Assembly (NCBI GenBank): GCA_963931865.1
Contig: OZ007505.1
Coordinates: 9,654,576 to 9,718,575, forward strand
Direction of reading: 5' to 3'
Length of the DNA: 64,000 bases
DNA from: Axinella damicornis
Lineage: Eukaryota > Porifera > Demospongiae > Axinellida > Axinellidae
The notes under the pieces were generated by a model. It saw only the letters and a list, made by a program, of their open reading frames with translations, did no database searches and was not told the origin of the DNA. Made by a program: the position numbers and the translations under genes. Shown piece by piece: positions 1 to 10,398 of this stretch; the stretch's first letter is position 1; each line of letters begins with the position of its first letter.

Positions 1-81
1 CAGGTTGGACCTGCACAACATGCGTCTTGTGTGAGCTTAAGTACATACACCTAAACAATCTTGTCCAAGCACTGGATAGTA

Positions 82-505
82 CAGTGACCCTGATCTAGCC
101 ACACTTCCAAGAAGAAAATTACCATCAATCTTCCAAATGCTCTTTGTGAGCACAGGGTGTGACTATATATCATTATTTGCAGGGCTTGGAAAGGCCTCAT
201 TCCTCAATGCATTCTATCAGTGTGCTCCTTTTATCTTTGGTAGCCGACTACCAGGCCTCTTGTCTGAGCATGGACTAGGAGAACAGAGCAACGGCTACTT
301 AGCTTTCCTGAGATTGGTTGGAACAACCTACTTCAAGAAGCATCTGTCAGCAATTTATACAGTGAAGGGGTTAGACACACCAGAGCAGTTGTTCCACTCC
401 ATTACTACAGCAACAACACAAAAGTCTACTGTTGGTACCGCAGATTTCAACAGCTATATCTATGTAGGCAAGGGTTGGGTGAAGAGGACGCAGGATGGGA
501 GCTAG
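82..505 (+). pseudogene. XPG/FEN-like nuclease fragment (mobile-element type)
   Basis: The frame is open from about 82; the first Met is at 137. The region after that Met reads LFVSTGCDYISLFAGLGKAS, which resembles the GCDY-x-G-x-G-x-A helix-turn segment of FEN1/XPG nucleases. It is followed by an LRLVGTTYFKKH block that I associate with large uncharacterised mobile-element proteins of sponges and cnidarians; Academ-type transposons are one class reported to carry an XPG domain. There is no nuclease N-terminus here, and the frame stops at 505 while another frame goes on with plausible coding (LQDPITQLPIADPCG). This looks like an isolated, decayed C-terminal piece. The family assignment is inference. 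Confidence 0.45.
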
Positions 506-620
506 GAGTGGGGAGGTGGACGCAGACGAGCTGCAGGATCCTATCACCCAGCTCCCCATTGCCGACCCCTGTGGTGAAGCAGTGGGTAGGGCAGTGTGAA
601 GAAGCGTCGAACTAGTATCA

Positions 621-975
621 CAGAGTCGGTAGACTCTGTATGTAGGGATACGACGTACACGCAATATATGCTAATACAAAAAAATCTCTCCAAATCTCAG
701 AAACGGTACACTTATAAACCTTTATAACCACATACCGTTCATCTTCGAGTGTTTTCATGACCAACAAGACTCCTCGCGCCGCGAAAAACCGTCGCGAAAG
801 TACCACACCAGGTACTCGCAAATCGGGCAAAATTGTTTTTCTTTCTTCTTTCTTTCTTCTTTCTTTCTTTCAGACGGGCTAGCTCAACGTCGCCTCAATC
901 CCTCATGATGGTTTTCGCACGAAACAGCAGCATTTTACACCGAGCAGTGCACCAGCCCATCGCTTTTTTCGCTAC
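621..975 (-). repeat. Dispersed repeat, copy 1 (inverted relative to 44653-45003)
   Basis: About 350 bp is nearly identical to the reverse complement of 44653-45003. Both contain a Ser/Leu-type 70-residue ORF (70 aa at each locus), a TTTC/CTTT simple tract, and an end at ACAGAGTCGGTAGACTCTGT, itself a short palindrome. Weaker similarity continues outward to about 1090. The small ORF has no recognisable domain and probably just reflects repeat identity. The second copy lies inside the 42350-45155 element, so this may be a remnant of another copy of that element. Confidence 0.7.
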
Positions 976-1342
976 CTCCAAAGTAACCTCCTCAGTGCTC
1001 TAAGGGCGCTCTGGAAGTATTGCTTCTTTTGAGCGCCATTTTGTTACGTATTTTGTGCGCATGCTCACAAAACGGTCACGTAGCAACTAAATTATTATGT
1101 GCAGCTGTCCTTCGAACTTCCCGAAAGACTTTTGCGACTTCGAGTTGACATTTTGTGCCAGCAGTTCGTTGCTTCGCTACCCAGCTACCCATACTGTGTA
1201 GCGGCTGTTTTGACTGCCACTACGAGCTGTTTCACAAGATAAGTTGATATTTTAACTGCACACATTTGCTAGCTACCACGTAGCTAGCTAGCTAACCGGC
1301 CATATCCGGCAACGTTTGTGTGTATCTTTTACCTAGCCACTC

Positions 1343-1870
1343 ATGGCTTCTGCAAGGACAAAAAGGGCTCAGTATAAGAAATATTACAGCAAGAATGTAA
1401 AGGAGTTGAAAACTAAGGCAAAAGCTGCCTCTAGAGCTAGCTACAGTGCTGACCCCTCCAAAAAGAAGGCTGCCTCCAAACTTGCCTCAAAAGCTAGCTA
1501 CACCACTGACCCCTCCAAAAAGAAGGCTGCCTCCAAACTTGCCTCTAAAGCTAGCTACAGCACTGACCCCTCCAAAAAGAAGGCTGCCTCAAAAGCTAGC
1601 TACACCACTGACCCCTCCAAAAAGAAGGCTGCCTCCAAACTTGCCTCTAAAGCTAGCTACAGCACTGACCCCTCCAAAAAGAAGGCTGCCTCTAGAGCAC
1701 GCTATTTCAATAGCCCTCAAAAAAAGAAGGCTGCCGCACGTGCCTACTCAAAGAGAAGCTATACCAAAAACCCTACAGCTAAGAGCAAACAGTCTCAAGC
1801 ATACTACGCACACAACACAGAAAGCAGGTGTGCTTACAGAAGAGCCAGGTATGTGCTGGCTCTTTATTAG
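1343..1870 (+). CDS. Lys/Ser-rich tandem-repeat protein
   Basis: A 175-residue ORF starts at an ATG. Residues from about 30 to 125 are tandem copies of a 19-residue unit (AS-Y-S/T-T-DPSKKKAASKLASK, 57 bp); one unit is cut to 15 residues. The C-terminal part keeps the rhythm in diverged form (SPQKKKAAARAYSKRSY, then AYYAHNTESRCAYRRARY). It is very basic, with no membrane segment or catalytic motif. Similar Lys/Ser/Tyr repeat N-termini are common in sponge genomes, usually leading into large uncharacterised or element-encoded ORFs. Here the frame stops soon after the repeats, so this may be a truncated N-terminus. Function is not known. Confidence 0.5.
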   Translation: MASARTKRAQYKKYYSKNVKELKTKAKAASRASYSADPSKKKAASKLASKASYTTDPSKKKAASKLASKASYSTDPSKKKAASKASYTTDPSKKKAASKLASKASYSTDPSKKKAASRARYFNSPQKKKAAARAYSKRSYTKNPTAKSKQSQAYYAHNTESRCAYRRARYVLALY

Positions 1871-1984
1871 AGCCAAATTAAAGCCAGGCTTCCAAGTACT
1901 TATTGCTGAAGCTGCCACCTCCATTGTCACTTAGCTAGATAATCACGAGCTGCCACCTCAGACCACGTATAGTAGGGTGCTCAT

Positions 1985-1995
1985 TGCGCATGCGC
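1985..1995. promoter_or_regulatory. NRF1-like palindromic site
   Basis: TGCGCATGCGC is a perfect match to the core NRF1 palindrome. It sits about 120 bp upstream of the ATG at 2117, in a locally CpG-rich stretch. NRF1-like palindromes are frequent in promoters of animal housekeeping genes, so this fits a promoter for the spliced gene below it. No TATA box is evident. Confidence 0.45.
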
Positions 1996-2116
1996 TCTGA
2001 GCTGCAGATTCGCGCGAGGAATGTGAACGCGCCAACATGTACAGCTGTAGCTATACCGTGCAGATAAAAAAAAATTCTGTGAATCGAATCTGCACTGAAT
2101 CGGCTAGCTGTAAAGC

Positions 2117-2726
2117 ATGAATGACACCGAAATGAAGGATATCACTCGCGATGTTGGTAAGCTGCAGGAATCTCCATAGTATGCTACGACCAATAGTAGG
2201 GAATAATGTTTATTGTAGCTATCTTGCTCTATCGGCCAGCAGCACTGGTACCCCTCCCCCGCAGCCCTGAGACTCCCTCAGCGGCAGCCACGCCGCGGCC
2301 AGATCGAGCTCGGAGTCCGGCCAGTCCCTCCGGGCGGCGGGCCGGGAGTCCCGGGCGACGGGGCCGGGGCCGAAGTCCCAGTCCCTCCGGGAGTCCCCGG
2401 CGAGCCAGGAGTACTCCCCGGCCCCACAGCCCCTCCCCCTATCCGGGTTCACAATTTGCTGATATCATGTAAGCTGATCCAAGACTCAGAGCACAAATCC
2501 GAGATGAGTGTCTGTCACCTTTCCCTCTTTGAATCTGCAGAGAAAGTTGGAGAAATGGGCCGCCAAGCGTCAGAGGCCGAGGGCGCGGGCGTGGCCGAGG
2601 AGGCCAACCACTGACTGTAAGTCACAACCTAATTTCTCTTTCTCATGATTTTAACCATGTGTACCTGTAATACTTCTTTTACCCATGCAGATCACAAAGT
2701 GCAGGGTGACCATTAACTATTATTAA
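2117..2726 (+). CDS. Small four-exon RS-rich / RG-rich protein
   Basis: Proposed exons are 2117-2156, 2219-2468, 2541-2616 and 2691-2726, joined by GT-AG introns of 62, 72 and 74 bp. The frame stays open across phase 1, 2 and 0 junctions and ends at TAA, giving 133 residues. Exon 1 is acidic (MNDTEMKDITRDV). Exon 2 is an extremely GC-rich island coding Arg/Ser/Pro (SPETPSAAATPRPDRARSP and similar). Exon 3 ends in an RG box (VRGRGRGRGRGGQP). RS plus RG composition is typical of RNA-binding or splicing-associated proteins, but no RRM or Sm fold is visible. The gene model is my inference from splice sites and frame continuity; no family is recognised. Confidence 0.5.
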
Positions 2727-2763
2727 TGAAACTATTATACTCATGCAGCTGACGGTGTATTAT

Positions 2764-2764
<1 letters not shown>

Positions 2765-2800
<36 letters not shown>
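2765..2800. repeat. (TATC)9 microsatellite
   Basis: Nine uninterrupted TATC units. Confidence 0.95.
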
Positions 2801-3612
2801 CGCATTTATCATGGCATTTTATGAAAGTGGAAATTGCATGGTCAGACTTAAGAGAAAAGAATATGGTCTGTAAAGGGCTAAACCACTCAACCTGCTATAG
2901 TCTGCGTCTAGTCTGGCCTGAAAGGTTTATACATAAACATTATAGCCAGCATGACCAGTTTAATTTATAGTTTGGCCTGAATAGATGGTTTACACGACAA
3001 CAATAATCATGTGTATAGTCAAGCTTGCGAGCATTAAGCTGCGCATGCATGCAGCCTACTTGCATTACATCATATCACAACAGTACAGCCATGCACTACG
3101 ATACTAGCAATATCAATAAATATTTTTGTAGAAGCTAGTGCTTAAAAAATGACATATCAAGGATACCAAAACAAGGGGGATGATCGCACAACCAATAACA
3201 CTCGGCACACATGCCCACAGCTGCAGGTTACTCATGACAAGGCAACTGAAGCTGCTCCACTCCGACTGCACTGTGACTCTCTGTGTTCTGATACCTTGAC
3301 TTTGTGTACATGCATTAATCTCTCATAATAATTACGTATGTTTGTAGAATCACAAGCTCTTTGAATGTCGTATTCAATAGGTACTCAAACTATATGAAAT
3401 TTAGAACTGAAACAGGAAACAAAATGAAATTTAGAAATGAAACAGGAAACAAAACTATGTAACAGACTGGTGGTTGCCATGATACCTTTTGCAAGTACAG
3501 TTTGCATGACAACCTGGCTCTTATAATACACCAAGGACGAGCATGTAGCCCAAAGCATGGTGGTTCAACAACACCTGGTCCACACCTGCTGCTGCAAAAA
3601 AAATGAACAGAA
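2801..3612. other. No gene seen
   Basis: AT-rich spacer. A short direct repeat (AAATTTAGAA-TGAAACAGGAAAC) occurs twice at about 3398-3448. Nothing else is supported. Confidence 0.5.
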
Positions 3613-3887
3613 ACAAGTAATAAAAAACATTTCAAAATGTAACAGGATGTAGGGATACCAGAACGGCAAAAAGTAAGGAAACAAGGTAGGGATGATCGCA
3701 CAAAACAGTGAAGTATACAATCCCCCTACATATCTTTTTTCATTATACACGTATATGGAAAAAGATCTCTGTAGGGGGATTGTATACTTCACTGTTTTGT
3801 GCGATCATCCCTACCTTGTTTCCTTACTTTTTGCCGTTCTGGTATCCCTACATCCTGTTACATTTTGAAATGTTTTTTATTACTTGT
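3613..3887. mobile_element. Foldback element, 118-bp arms, copy 1
   Basis: Arms 3613-3730 and 3770-3887 are near-perfect reverse complements around a 39-bp loop; the outer ends are ACAAGTAAT/ATTACTTGT. The arms explain the matching ORFs on both strands here, which are shadows. A second copy lies at 43941-44196, and the loop between the arms is in the opposite orientation there. No transposase is encoded, so this is a non-autonomous palindromic element. No clear target duplication is seen. On one side similarity between the copies runs about 30 bp beyond the arm (a T-run then GCAGCAGG), so the true element may be longer. Confidence 0.8.
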
Positions 3888-5770
3888 AGACATATTGTGA
3901 TCCCTCACGCCTTACGGTCATACCTTATGTGGAAGACCTTTGCTATACTGCACAAACGCCAATTGTAATTTGACTTTTACATAACAGCCTCTTGCCATAA
4001 TATTTATAAGGTAAATTTTGGGACGTGTGAAGGACTACTACTTCTGCTAGGGTGCACATGCTGAGTTCGATGCTCCTTTGCTGCCTTTGGTGGCTCATAC
4101 GCTCCTGATGAAGCCTATTTCTACACACCTCCCACGTTCCTATGGCGTGCCTTGTGCTTCAGAAAATTCTGTATTTTTACTTGTCGCAATACCTTGCCCC
4201 TAGCAAAGCATCTAAGCTTGTGAGAGATCGACAAACGTTTGACCTCGAAGTGATTGAAATAATGACAACGTCATTTTCGTGTGTAACGATATTAGGTGCA
4301 TGTTGATTGAGCTTAGCTTGAGCATTTATGCATCTCATCCCTCTAGTATATCCTGGAGTGGACACTAGCTGAATGGTGAACTAGTCAGGGAATGGATCCA
4401 GTGTACGGATGTAGATTGTGGAAAGTGGATGCACAGAAAGACCCAAATTTAGAGCATTATGGTACACCAAGGCCTAAGGATCAAGGTAGGCTATAGTCCT
4501 TACCCAGAATCAGTGAATTCGTAAGTATAGGCTGTGCACTTAAGGTAGGAAGCATGACATTGGCGAAATCGCACTCATGAATAATTAATGAGATGACGTC
4601 ACTTGCATACGGTTATATAGAGTTATTAATCTGTTTACGTTTTCCCATGGCGGCAACCGGAATAAACAAGGGGGGCTTCTCTCTTTGATGCGGCTAGCGG
4701 CCCTTTCAAGTTTCAAATCGGCACTCTGATGTGGCCGTTCGGTACTTTGAAGATTTGTTACAACACTCTTTTTTTTTCCTTTTTTTTTTTTAAGTAAGAA
4801 GCTATTCTAGCTTATTGAATGTAGCGATGGGCTATCTGAGTGTGAATAGCTAGGTGGAGTGAGCAGGAATGTTTGTGGGTCTGCTGAAGTGGCCAAAGAA
4901 CAGCCTGGAAAGTGAACAGCATCCGACAGCTCCCTGGCCAAGGTACTCTAGAGAGTTGACCTTTCGGCATTACAGGCCCCGCCCATTTTCGTGTTAGGGC
5001 GAATTTGGCTGGTTTGGTAGCTGGACTGGGCTGGTGAGAGGGAGTAGATGTGTGGCCAAAACTCTGTAACCGAGAGGTGAACGTGGAAAAGCATCCCTAC
5101 TTTTGCAGGGGGTAGGTTGACCTTTTGAAGAGTGCCCTTGGCTTGAGTCGGTTTTAGTTGGTGTGCGTGGAATTTTATTTGAAAGCCTAGGGTAGCCAAA
5201 CCTCTGTTTTTGAGGGCTGCAGTGAGTTTTGGGCTGTAGCCTGCAACTGAGGAGAGCAGGTGGTAAATCCATCCGTAGTTTTTTGGCCTGTTTTGTGTGT
5301 GTATTGATGATGGGGTCAGAGTGTGGGTGGGGCCTTGGAGAGGGTTCAAATTTCAGTTTAGTAGAGGGCCTTAAAATTGAGCTTTAGGGCGTTTTCAAGC
5401 AGAGGGAGCAGTTTGATGCAAAGTATTGCTGAAACTTGTGTACGCTTTGATGCTGCCCATTTATCCATCAACTTGGTTTCGGAGATCGCTGAACCCATGT
5501 TTCCTACCTTAATATACTCGATTCTGTAAACTGTGATATGTGTGTGGCAGAATTTGTTTCGTTGTTATTTCTGTATCCCAAGTCCAAATGCTTTTAGTAT
5601 GCTCATGAACAGTGCTAGATGCTTCCAAGTACCTTCACTGCCCAGCCGAATCTCAGGGCCACTACAAGTCATTCAAAACAGTTTATGGCACTGTAACAAG
5701 CGAACAACATCGCCCATCACTTCAGAAACCTCCTACAAGGTCCAAAACATTGCCATTTTCTGCTAGTGTG
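3888..5770. other. Spacer without a supported gene
   Basis: One exon-like stretch begins at ATG 4392 (MDPVYGCRLWKVDAQKDPNL...) and meets a possible GTAGGC donor near 4484. A 133-residue minus ORF (4948-5349) and its overlapping frames have no recognisable domain. A T-rich tract lies at about 4768-4792. I would not call a gene here. Confidence 0.4.
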
Positions 5771-5831
5771 CAGCATGCACTAAACACTAATAGCAGCATG
5801 CACTAAACACTAATAGCAGCATGCACTAACA
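5771..5831. repeat. 23-bp tandem repeat
   Basis: Two full copies and one partial copy of CAGCATGCACTAAACACTAA-TAG in direct tandem. Confidence 0.9.
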
Positions 5832-6389
5832 TAATGATTCACTGTGGCACTTGGTGTACAAGTTAACAGCTTCTAAAAGATCACAACTGAATAGTGCTCT
5901 TGCAGACTATACCTACACATGTGGTGCATCTTTGTCAGATTTTGAGCTTAGTGGCCGCTTGACTGATGTAAGTACGTATGCATCAGAGACCTGCGTTGCT
6001 CTGATCCATTAGAGAACTTTATTACTCGATGAATAAAAGAATTTGTTTGTTTGTATTTATTGTTGTAGTTCTGATAATCTCACAACAAAGGAAGGTTGTT
6101 ATCCTCAGTGTCACAATTTCATCTCCAAACCACTTGTAAAGAAGCGTCTTTAAAACTTTGTACCATAGTCTCATGTTCCTACCTCTTGTAAAGAAGCATC
6201 TTTGTGTACCATTATCTCATGTTCTTTGTTTTGTTGAAGTGCTTCTTCATTAAGAATTAAGTGTCGTTCCTTCTTTTTTGTGGTGAATTTTTGTGGTGAA
6301 TGAATAATGGTATAATAACCGCCCGCCCCCATGAACCTTGGGGAAAGGCCTTGATGAGAAACTAATATGCAACAAATAGTGGCCTTACT
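5832..6389. other. No gene seen
   Basis: AT-rich, with a diverged internal repeat near 6130-6230 (CTTGTAAAGAAGC(A/G)TCTT twice). No coding signal. Confidence 0.5.
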
Positions 6390-6516
6390 GGTCTACCAGC
6401 CGTTCCGTCACCACACTGTACCTGATGCAGTGGTCTACCAAGCCGTTCCTTCACCACAGTGTACCTGACTGGTCTACCAGCTGTTCCTTCACCACAGTGT
6501 ACTGGTCTACCTCTCT
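6390..6516. repeat. Diverged ~40-bp tandem repeat
   Basis: Three units starting GGTCTACCA, each with a CCGTTCC/TGTTCC and TCACCACA core and lengths of about 42, 39 and 33 bp, then the start of a fourth. Confidence 0.85.
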
Positions 6517-6534
6517 TCCTGAGTATGGCTAAGT

Positions 6535-6813
6535 TTGACGCCGGAGCAGGCGTCACTGCTTGCGCCAATATTGCAGCTGGTGACAGCAGCAGTCCAAGTA
6601 CCAAGTACACCATTCCGCGATGTAAGCCGCCACAGCACGCTGCTGCACCTTTTACGCTCTGACGGGGAAGCATCTTTCTTGCCGAGCTTGAGCCCTGGCC
6701 CTATTGAGAGCAGTACAAGTTCTGCATCCGAGGGTCGTCTGTACAGCCCAGAGGAGCTACTGCAAAGAAAGGCCAAAAACACCAAATCTGGCAGTGCTCA
6801 AAGCTATATGCTG
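6535..6813 (+). pseudogene. Fragment related to the ORF start at 25462
   Basis: This frame reads LTPEQASLLAPILQLVTAAV near its start. The gene at 25462 begins with MAVNLTLTAEQATLLTPLLQ, so the two share an L-T-x-EQA-x-LL-x-P-x-LQ block. Here the frame opens just after a stop, and the ATG at 6526 is one base out of phase with it, suggesting a lost start or a small indel. The last residues (YSPEELLQRKAKNTKSGSAQ...) run into a good GTAAGG donor after 6813 in phase 0. Probably a decayed first exon of a repeated gene family; function unknown. Confidence 0.4.
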
Positions 6814-7056
6814 GTAAGGACTATTAATATGCTTTGTGGTTAGATAAGCAGTTTTCTGCATTGATTTGTCTAGGTAATAAGGTTACTTAGTATTTTGCTT
6901 GTTTGTAACGTAAAAGGAGTCCATCCACGTGGATTGTATCCGGACAAAATAGTGCAGCAGCTAATTTCCGCACACGCACACGCCTATGAAGTGGCTACAC
7001 AGCTTTTCTGTCATTTAGATATGCATTCTTCGGTGATATTGGATTAGTAAACTTAC

Positions 7057-7648
7057 TACATAGTTGAAGTTTTCCGTGATGTACTTCTCCTGTAAGTACA
7101 GAGTGCTAAGGCCTTCAAATGGGTCTTGAAATAAGTCAATTGCTTCCAGGTCAATGAATGATGAATCAATCCCAGAATCCCTTATCTGTGATTCCAAGGA
7201 ATCCTTTACTTGCCGAGCAGTTTGCATACAGAGTTCACGACATCCACCAATTACATCACCTATGGCTACTTGAGTTAGTCTGTGGCCTTCCATGAGCTTG
7301 AGGATAAAGCGTGCACTTGGCCGTTGATGATCAAATGAAGTAAGCTGATCATCAGGCAATAAAAACTGGTCCTCTTCATTATGCTCCTCAGGTCCACTGT
7401 TATAGTAGCCGCTGTATTCACCTACTTCAGGTTCCTGATCACAGTCAAATTCTGGATGTTCAGCAGTTAATCTAGATGAGAGACCTTCATCCTCGTCATA
7501 AGGTTGCGACACGTAGCCACAGAGTATACACATCAAAGCTGACATGGTGCTCACAAGCATGTGAAATACGACCTGTATGCTGAGGTCAAGGTACTTACTT
7601 ACTAGTTTGTAGCTCGCCTTGATATTCAAACTCAGTCGGAGATGTCAT
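7057..7648 (-). CDS. Two-exon N-terminal region of a probable mobile-element protein
   Basis: On the minus strand exon 1 is 7648-7603 (MTSPTEFEYQGELQT) and exon 2 is 7538-7057, joined by a 64-bp GT-AG intron at phase 1; exon 2 ends at a GTAAGT donor at phase 0. The 176 codons contain a Cys pair (MCILCGYV), a long acidic linker, then ARFILKLMEGHRLTQVAIGD and QDPFEGLSTLYLQEKYITEN. The order 'Cys pair, acidic region, LTQ-helix, PF-x-GL-x-T-x-YLQEKY-x-x-NFN' is what I recall from large uncharacterised element proteins in sponges and cnidarians. No continuation is evident at lower coordinates. An in-frame upstream Met at about 7758 is an alternative start. Confidence 0.45.
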
Positions 7649-8054
7649 CTTTAGCAAAGAGGCAGAAAAAAAACGCATCGAGGGAGAACAGTCTGAGCGC
7701 CCCCGCCCCCATCCAGGAGATAACTGGGTTTTTGCTAGCAAACCATAGTTGGCTGACATACTACTAGTATACGTACTGCTGATATATATCCACAGCATAC
7801 ACAATATCGATATCATTGCAACGATATGTGACAAGCACACACCAGATATAGAAATGTCTAGCACGGTTTGAATCGCAAGTGAATTCATTACTGTAACACT
7901 GCATACGGACACTTGATATAATGGTTTGATCGTCTGATTGTCAAGCCAAGGACAGCTGACAGACCTAATGTATGTCCTACATTGCATGTACCAGGATATG
8001 TGCCTTACCAGTTGGCATGTCCTTGATTGTGCAAGCCAATGCCACTAGGAAAAT

Positions 8055-8158
8055 CATGCGACCTGGGCTGCCCATGATGTGGTATTCCTCACAAGGACAT
8101 GCGGCCTGGGCTGCCCATGACATGTGGTATGCCTCACAAGGACATGCGGCCTGGGCTG
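8055..8158. repeat. 43-45 bp tandem repeat
   Basis: Two full units and a partial third, beginning CATGCG(A/G)CCTGGGCTG. Confidence 0.9.
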
Positions 8159-8534
8159 AGAACTGACGAATGGATGAAATGGTATAGGAAATAATGCCCT
8201 ATCCTGTAGTAGGACAGCTTCATGATATTAGTACCTATCGTGCAGAAGGACAGTCACAATGAAATGTGATGTTTCCATGGCATATCCTTGCTCTGTCATG
8301 ATAAAGGAAATGTCATATTTCTCCCAGTGCCCCCTTTGAATTGTTGATGTTTACTATTTTACTGACGTGACTCGATACTATCCTCAGCCCATAGTTGAGC
8401 ACGTGTTGATCATGATATCATGCTTATGTCATACTAAATCAGAAAAAAGGCGCGCAAAAGTAGTGGGCGAGTTTCAACCTGCCTCAGCTAGCTCGGGATC
8501 TCAAACCTTACAGAAGTGGTATTAGCTACCCTGC

Positions 8535-8858
8535 TTGGTACTAGTGTATGCTAGTGTGTGCCAATCTGAAAGTGGCTCTTCGGATTTCGCCACGTTACCT
8601 GCCTGTGACCAATCCTGCAGATTTGCTGTTCCCAGAAGGGTTTCCTTTAGGTCTTATGGCACTTCAAAGGAGGGACAATTTCACACGGATTGCTATATCA
8701 CCAACTTGGACGTGCCAGGAAGCGATGAATGCAAAGAATTCCTCCTTAACCACCCGATGGCAAGGAACCACAAGCCAGTCAGGGACAAGATTCGCCATCT
8801 GGTGGAAGTGGAAAGGAAACGGCTGGAAGCCGAGAGGAAGGCTCACCAGGAGTGACTG
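8535..8858 (+). CDS. Charged C-terminal exon, unknown protein
   Basis: The frame ends with RNHKPVRDKIRHLVEVERKR plus a short charged tail and TGA at 8856. The second half looks coding (FHTDCYITNLDVPGSDECKE), and a likely acceptor (CCTGCAG) precedes it near 8621. An overlapping 103-residue frame looks less protein-like. The C2H2 finger at 8895 follows after 36 bp, and both may belong to one decayed element. No family recognised. Confidence 0.3.
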
Positions 8859-8894
8859 ACACACTTCTCCCCCACTTTATGTAAGTCATATCCG

Positions 8895-9053
8895 CCTGGA
8901 GATCATGCGTTCGAGCTGGAGTGCTGCTTCAGTGGCTGCACCAAGACATTTGAGAAGGCATCCTCCTTCAGTACTCACGTATACCGTTGCCACCAAGATG
9001 CGATGGGGTTAGAGCAACACACAAGGGACCTAGGACGAGCGCGAGATGGCTGA
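8895..9053 (+). CDS. C2H2 zinc-finger exon
   Basis: The frame codes ELECCFSGCTKTFEKASSFS, then THVYRCH: C-x4-C-x12-H-x4-H/C spacing of a classical finger. The 'SGCTKTF-x-K-x-SS-F-x-x-H' form is typical of the N-terminal fingers of large element proteins of the kind at 7.0-7.6 kb. The frame stops at 9051. An overlapping small ORF (9046-9183) gives MAEEFKRKSSREVFQYLKKN and may be a continuation in another phase. Likely a decayed N-terminus. Confidence 0.5.
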   Translation, partial: PGDHAFELECCFSGCTKTFEKASSFSTHVYRCHQDAMGLEQHTRDLGRARDG

Positions 9054-9364
9054 AGAATTCAAACGGAAAAGCTCCAGGGAGGTTTTCCAGTATCTCAAGA
9101 AGAATGGCATTCCGGATATGACTTGTGATGATATGTTAAGTTACTACGTAGCCAGCTGTTTGGTGTTTGTGGTCTGGTGCTAGAGTACGGGGACTCTAGA
9201 TACATGCAAGACTTGTCTATGTATCCCGACCCATCCCCTTGCTATCATGTCCAAATGTTGCATTGCAAAAACAATCATTGGATGTGAAACGTGTTAATGC
9301 GTAGTATTCTAGCCCGGAAGCATTAACAAAAACATGTCCATCTTGCCGCACTGGGACCTATGTG

Positions 9365-10398
9365 TTAGTAATGAAAATTTGTAGTTAAGTTGGATACAGA
9401 GAAGATGGGAGCTATAATAAGTGCACCTGGAATAGTGTGATCATTCCAAGACTGGACTGCAAGTCTGGTACCCACAGAGCACACCTGAATGGCAAACCAT
9501 GACACACAAAACTTGTGCATTGAAGACTCCATGCATTTCACCACGCTCTTCCATCCCAATCAGACAGGCCTTCACAGGGTAGTTGACAAGGGTGTTGATC
9601 TCCACCCAAACCTCTCAACTGTATAATTATATGAAATAGTGGCACTGCAAGTTCTGCAAAATTCTTTTCCGTGATCTACACGTATCATCTGATCCCACAG
9701 TCCGTATTTCAGGGTCATTTCTCTGCAATAAAACAGGACGGTGTAATAATGTATACTACGTAGCTAATATTATACCTGAAAAGATGCTCAACATTATACT
9801 TTTGACTGGCATCGTGATGAATTCTACCACCTTCCCAAGGTACTCATCTCGAGCACAGACATGAGTTACTCCATACATAACTAGCTTCTCATTTTGATCC
9901 ACATGTACTTTCCCAAAATAGGGGAATAGGATTCAAAAGCCTGGCGGTTGAAGTGCTGTGTTTGTGATGGTACTGTGGATTAGTGCGACTGAGGGACTCT
10001 CCAACTCTCGCCTGGCTGACTTGAAGCCCGTGTGATGCCAGTAGGCCTGTCATGGTTTTACGGCCATACACTGGACCAACCTGTGTGTGGAGGCGGTGGG
10101 GCTGACATCGTATGATAATAAAATGTATAACATAGCACCAAACTCTCACGGGGCATGAGATTTGCTTTCAACAACCCGTAGGTATTGCTCATCATATCTG
10201 TGGCCCTAGACACAGCCTCGTCCAGCTTTTGGTCATCAATTCGTCGCGTCTTGTGGACACCTTTGCAGATGCAAAACCTGTATAGTCTACTTTGTGAATC
10301 CCTTCCAAAATGGGTTGGCGGACCATGTAGCCAATGAGCGTCATGATACCTTTTGTTTGTGCTTTTAGGTATACAACGACTGGATTTCTCCATTGAAG
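9365..10398 (-). pseudogene. Decayed integrase-core (rve-like) transposase gene
   Basis: Reading the minus strand from about 10400 down: an N-terminal region (GIMTLIGYMVRQPILEGIHK, then IDDQKLDEAVSRATDMMSNT in a shifted frame), a helix-turn-helix-like block (GRKTMTGLLASHGLQVSQAR, then TSTARLLNPIP), then catalytic-core pieces HVDQNEKLVMYGVTHVCARD, LWDQMIRVDHGKEF and VERFG. These end with KFCVSWFAIQVCSVGTRLAV and a TAA at 9365. The Asp in VDQNEK, the Asp in RVDHG and the Glu of the (V/I)ERF block fit a D,D,E triad of the animal integrase-core family. At least three frameshifts separate the blocks, and one short intron-like gap lies near 9720-9770. This is an old, inactive copy. Confidence 0.65.

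Noticed and set aside
3390..3968. Overlapping ORFs on both strands around the foldback
   Set aside because: They are mirror translations of the two palindrome arms, not genes.
4948..5349. 133-residue minus ORF and its 92-residue overlap
   Set aside because: No domain, no clear splice sites, and no sign of conservation that I can judge.
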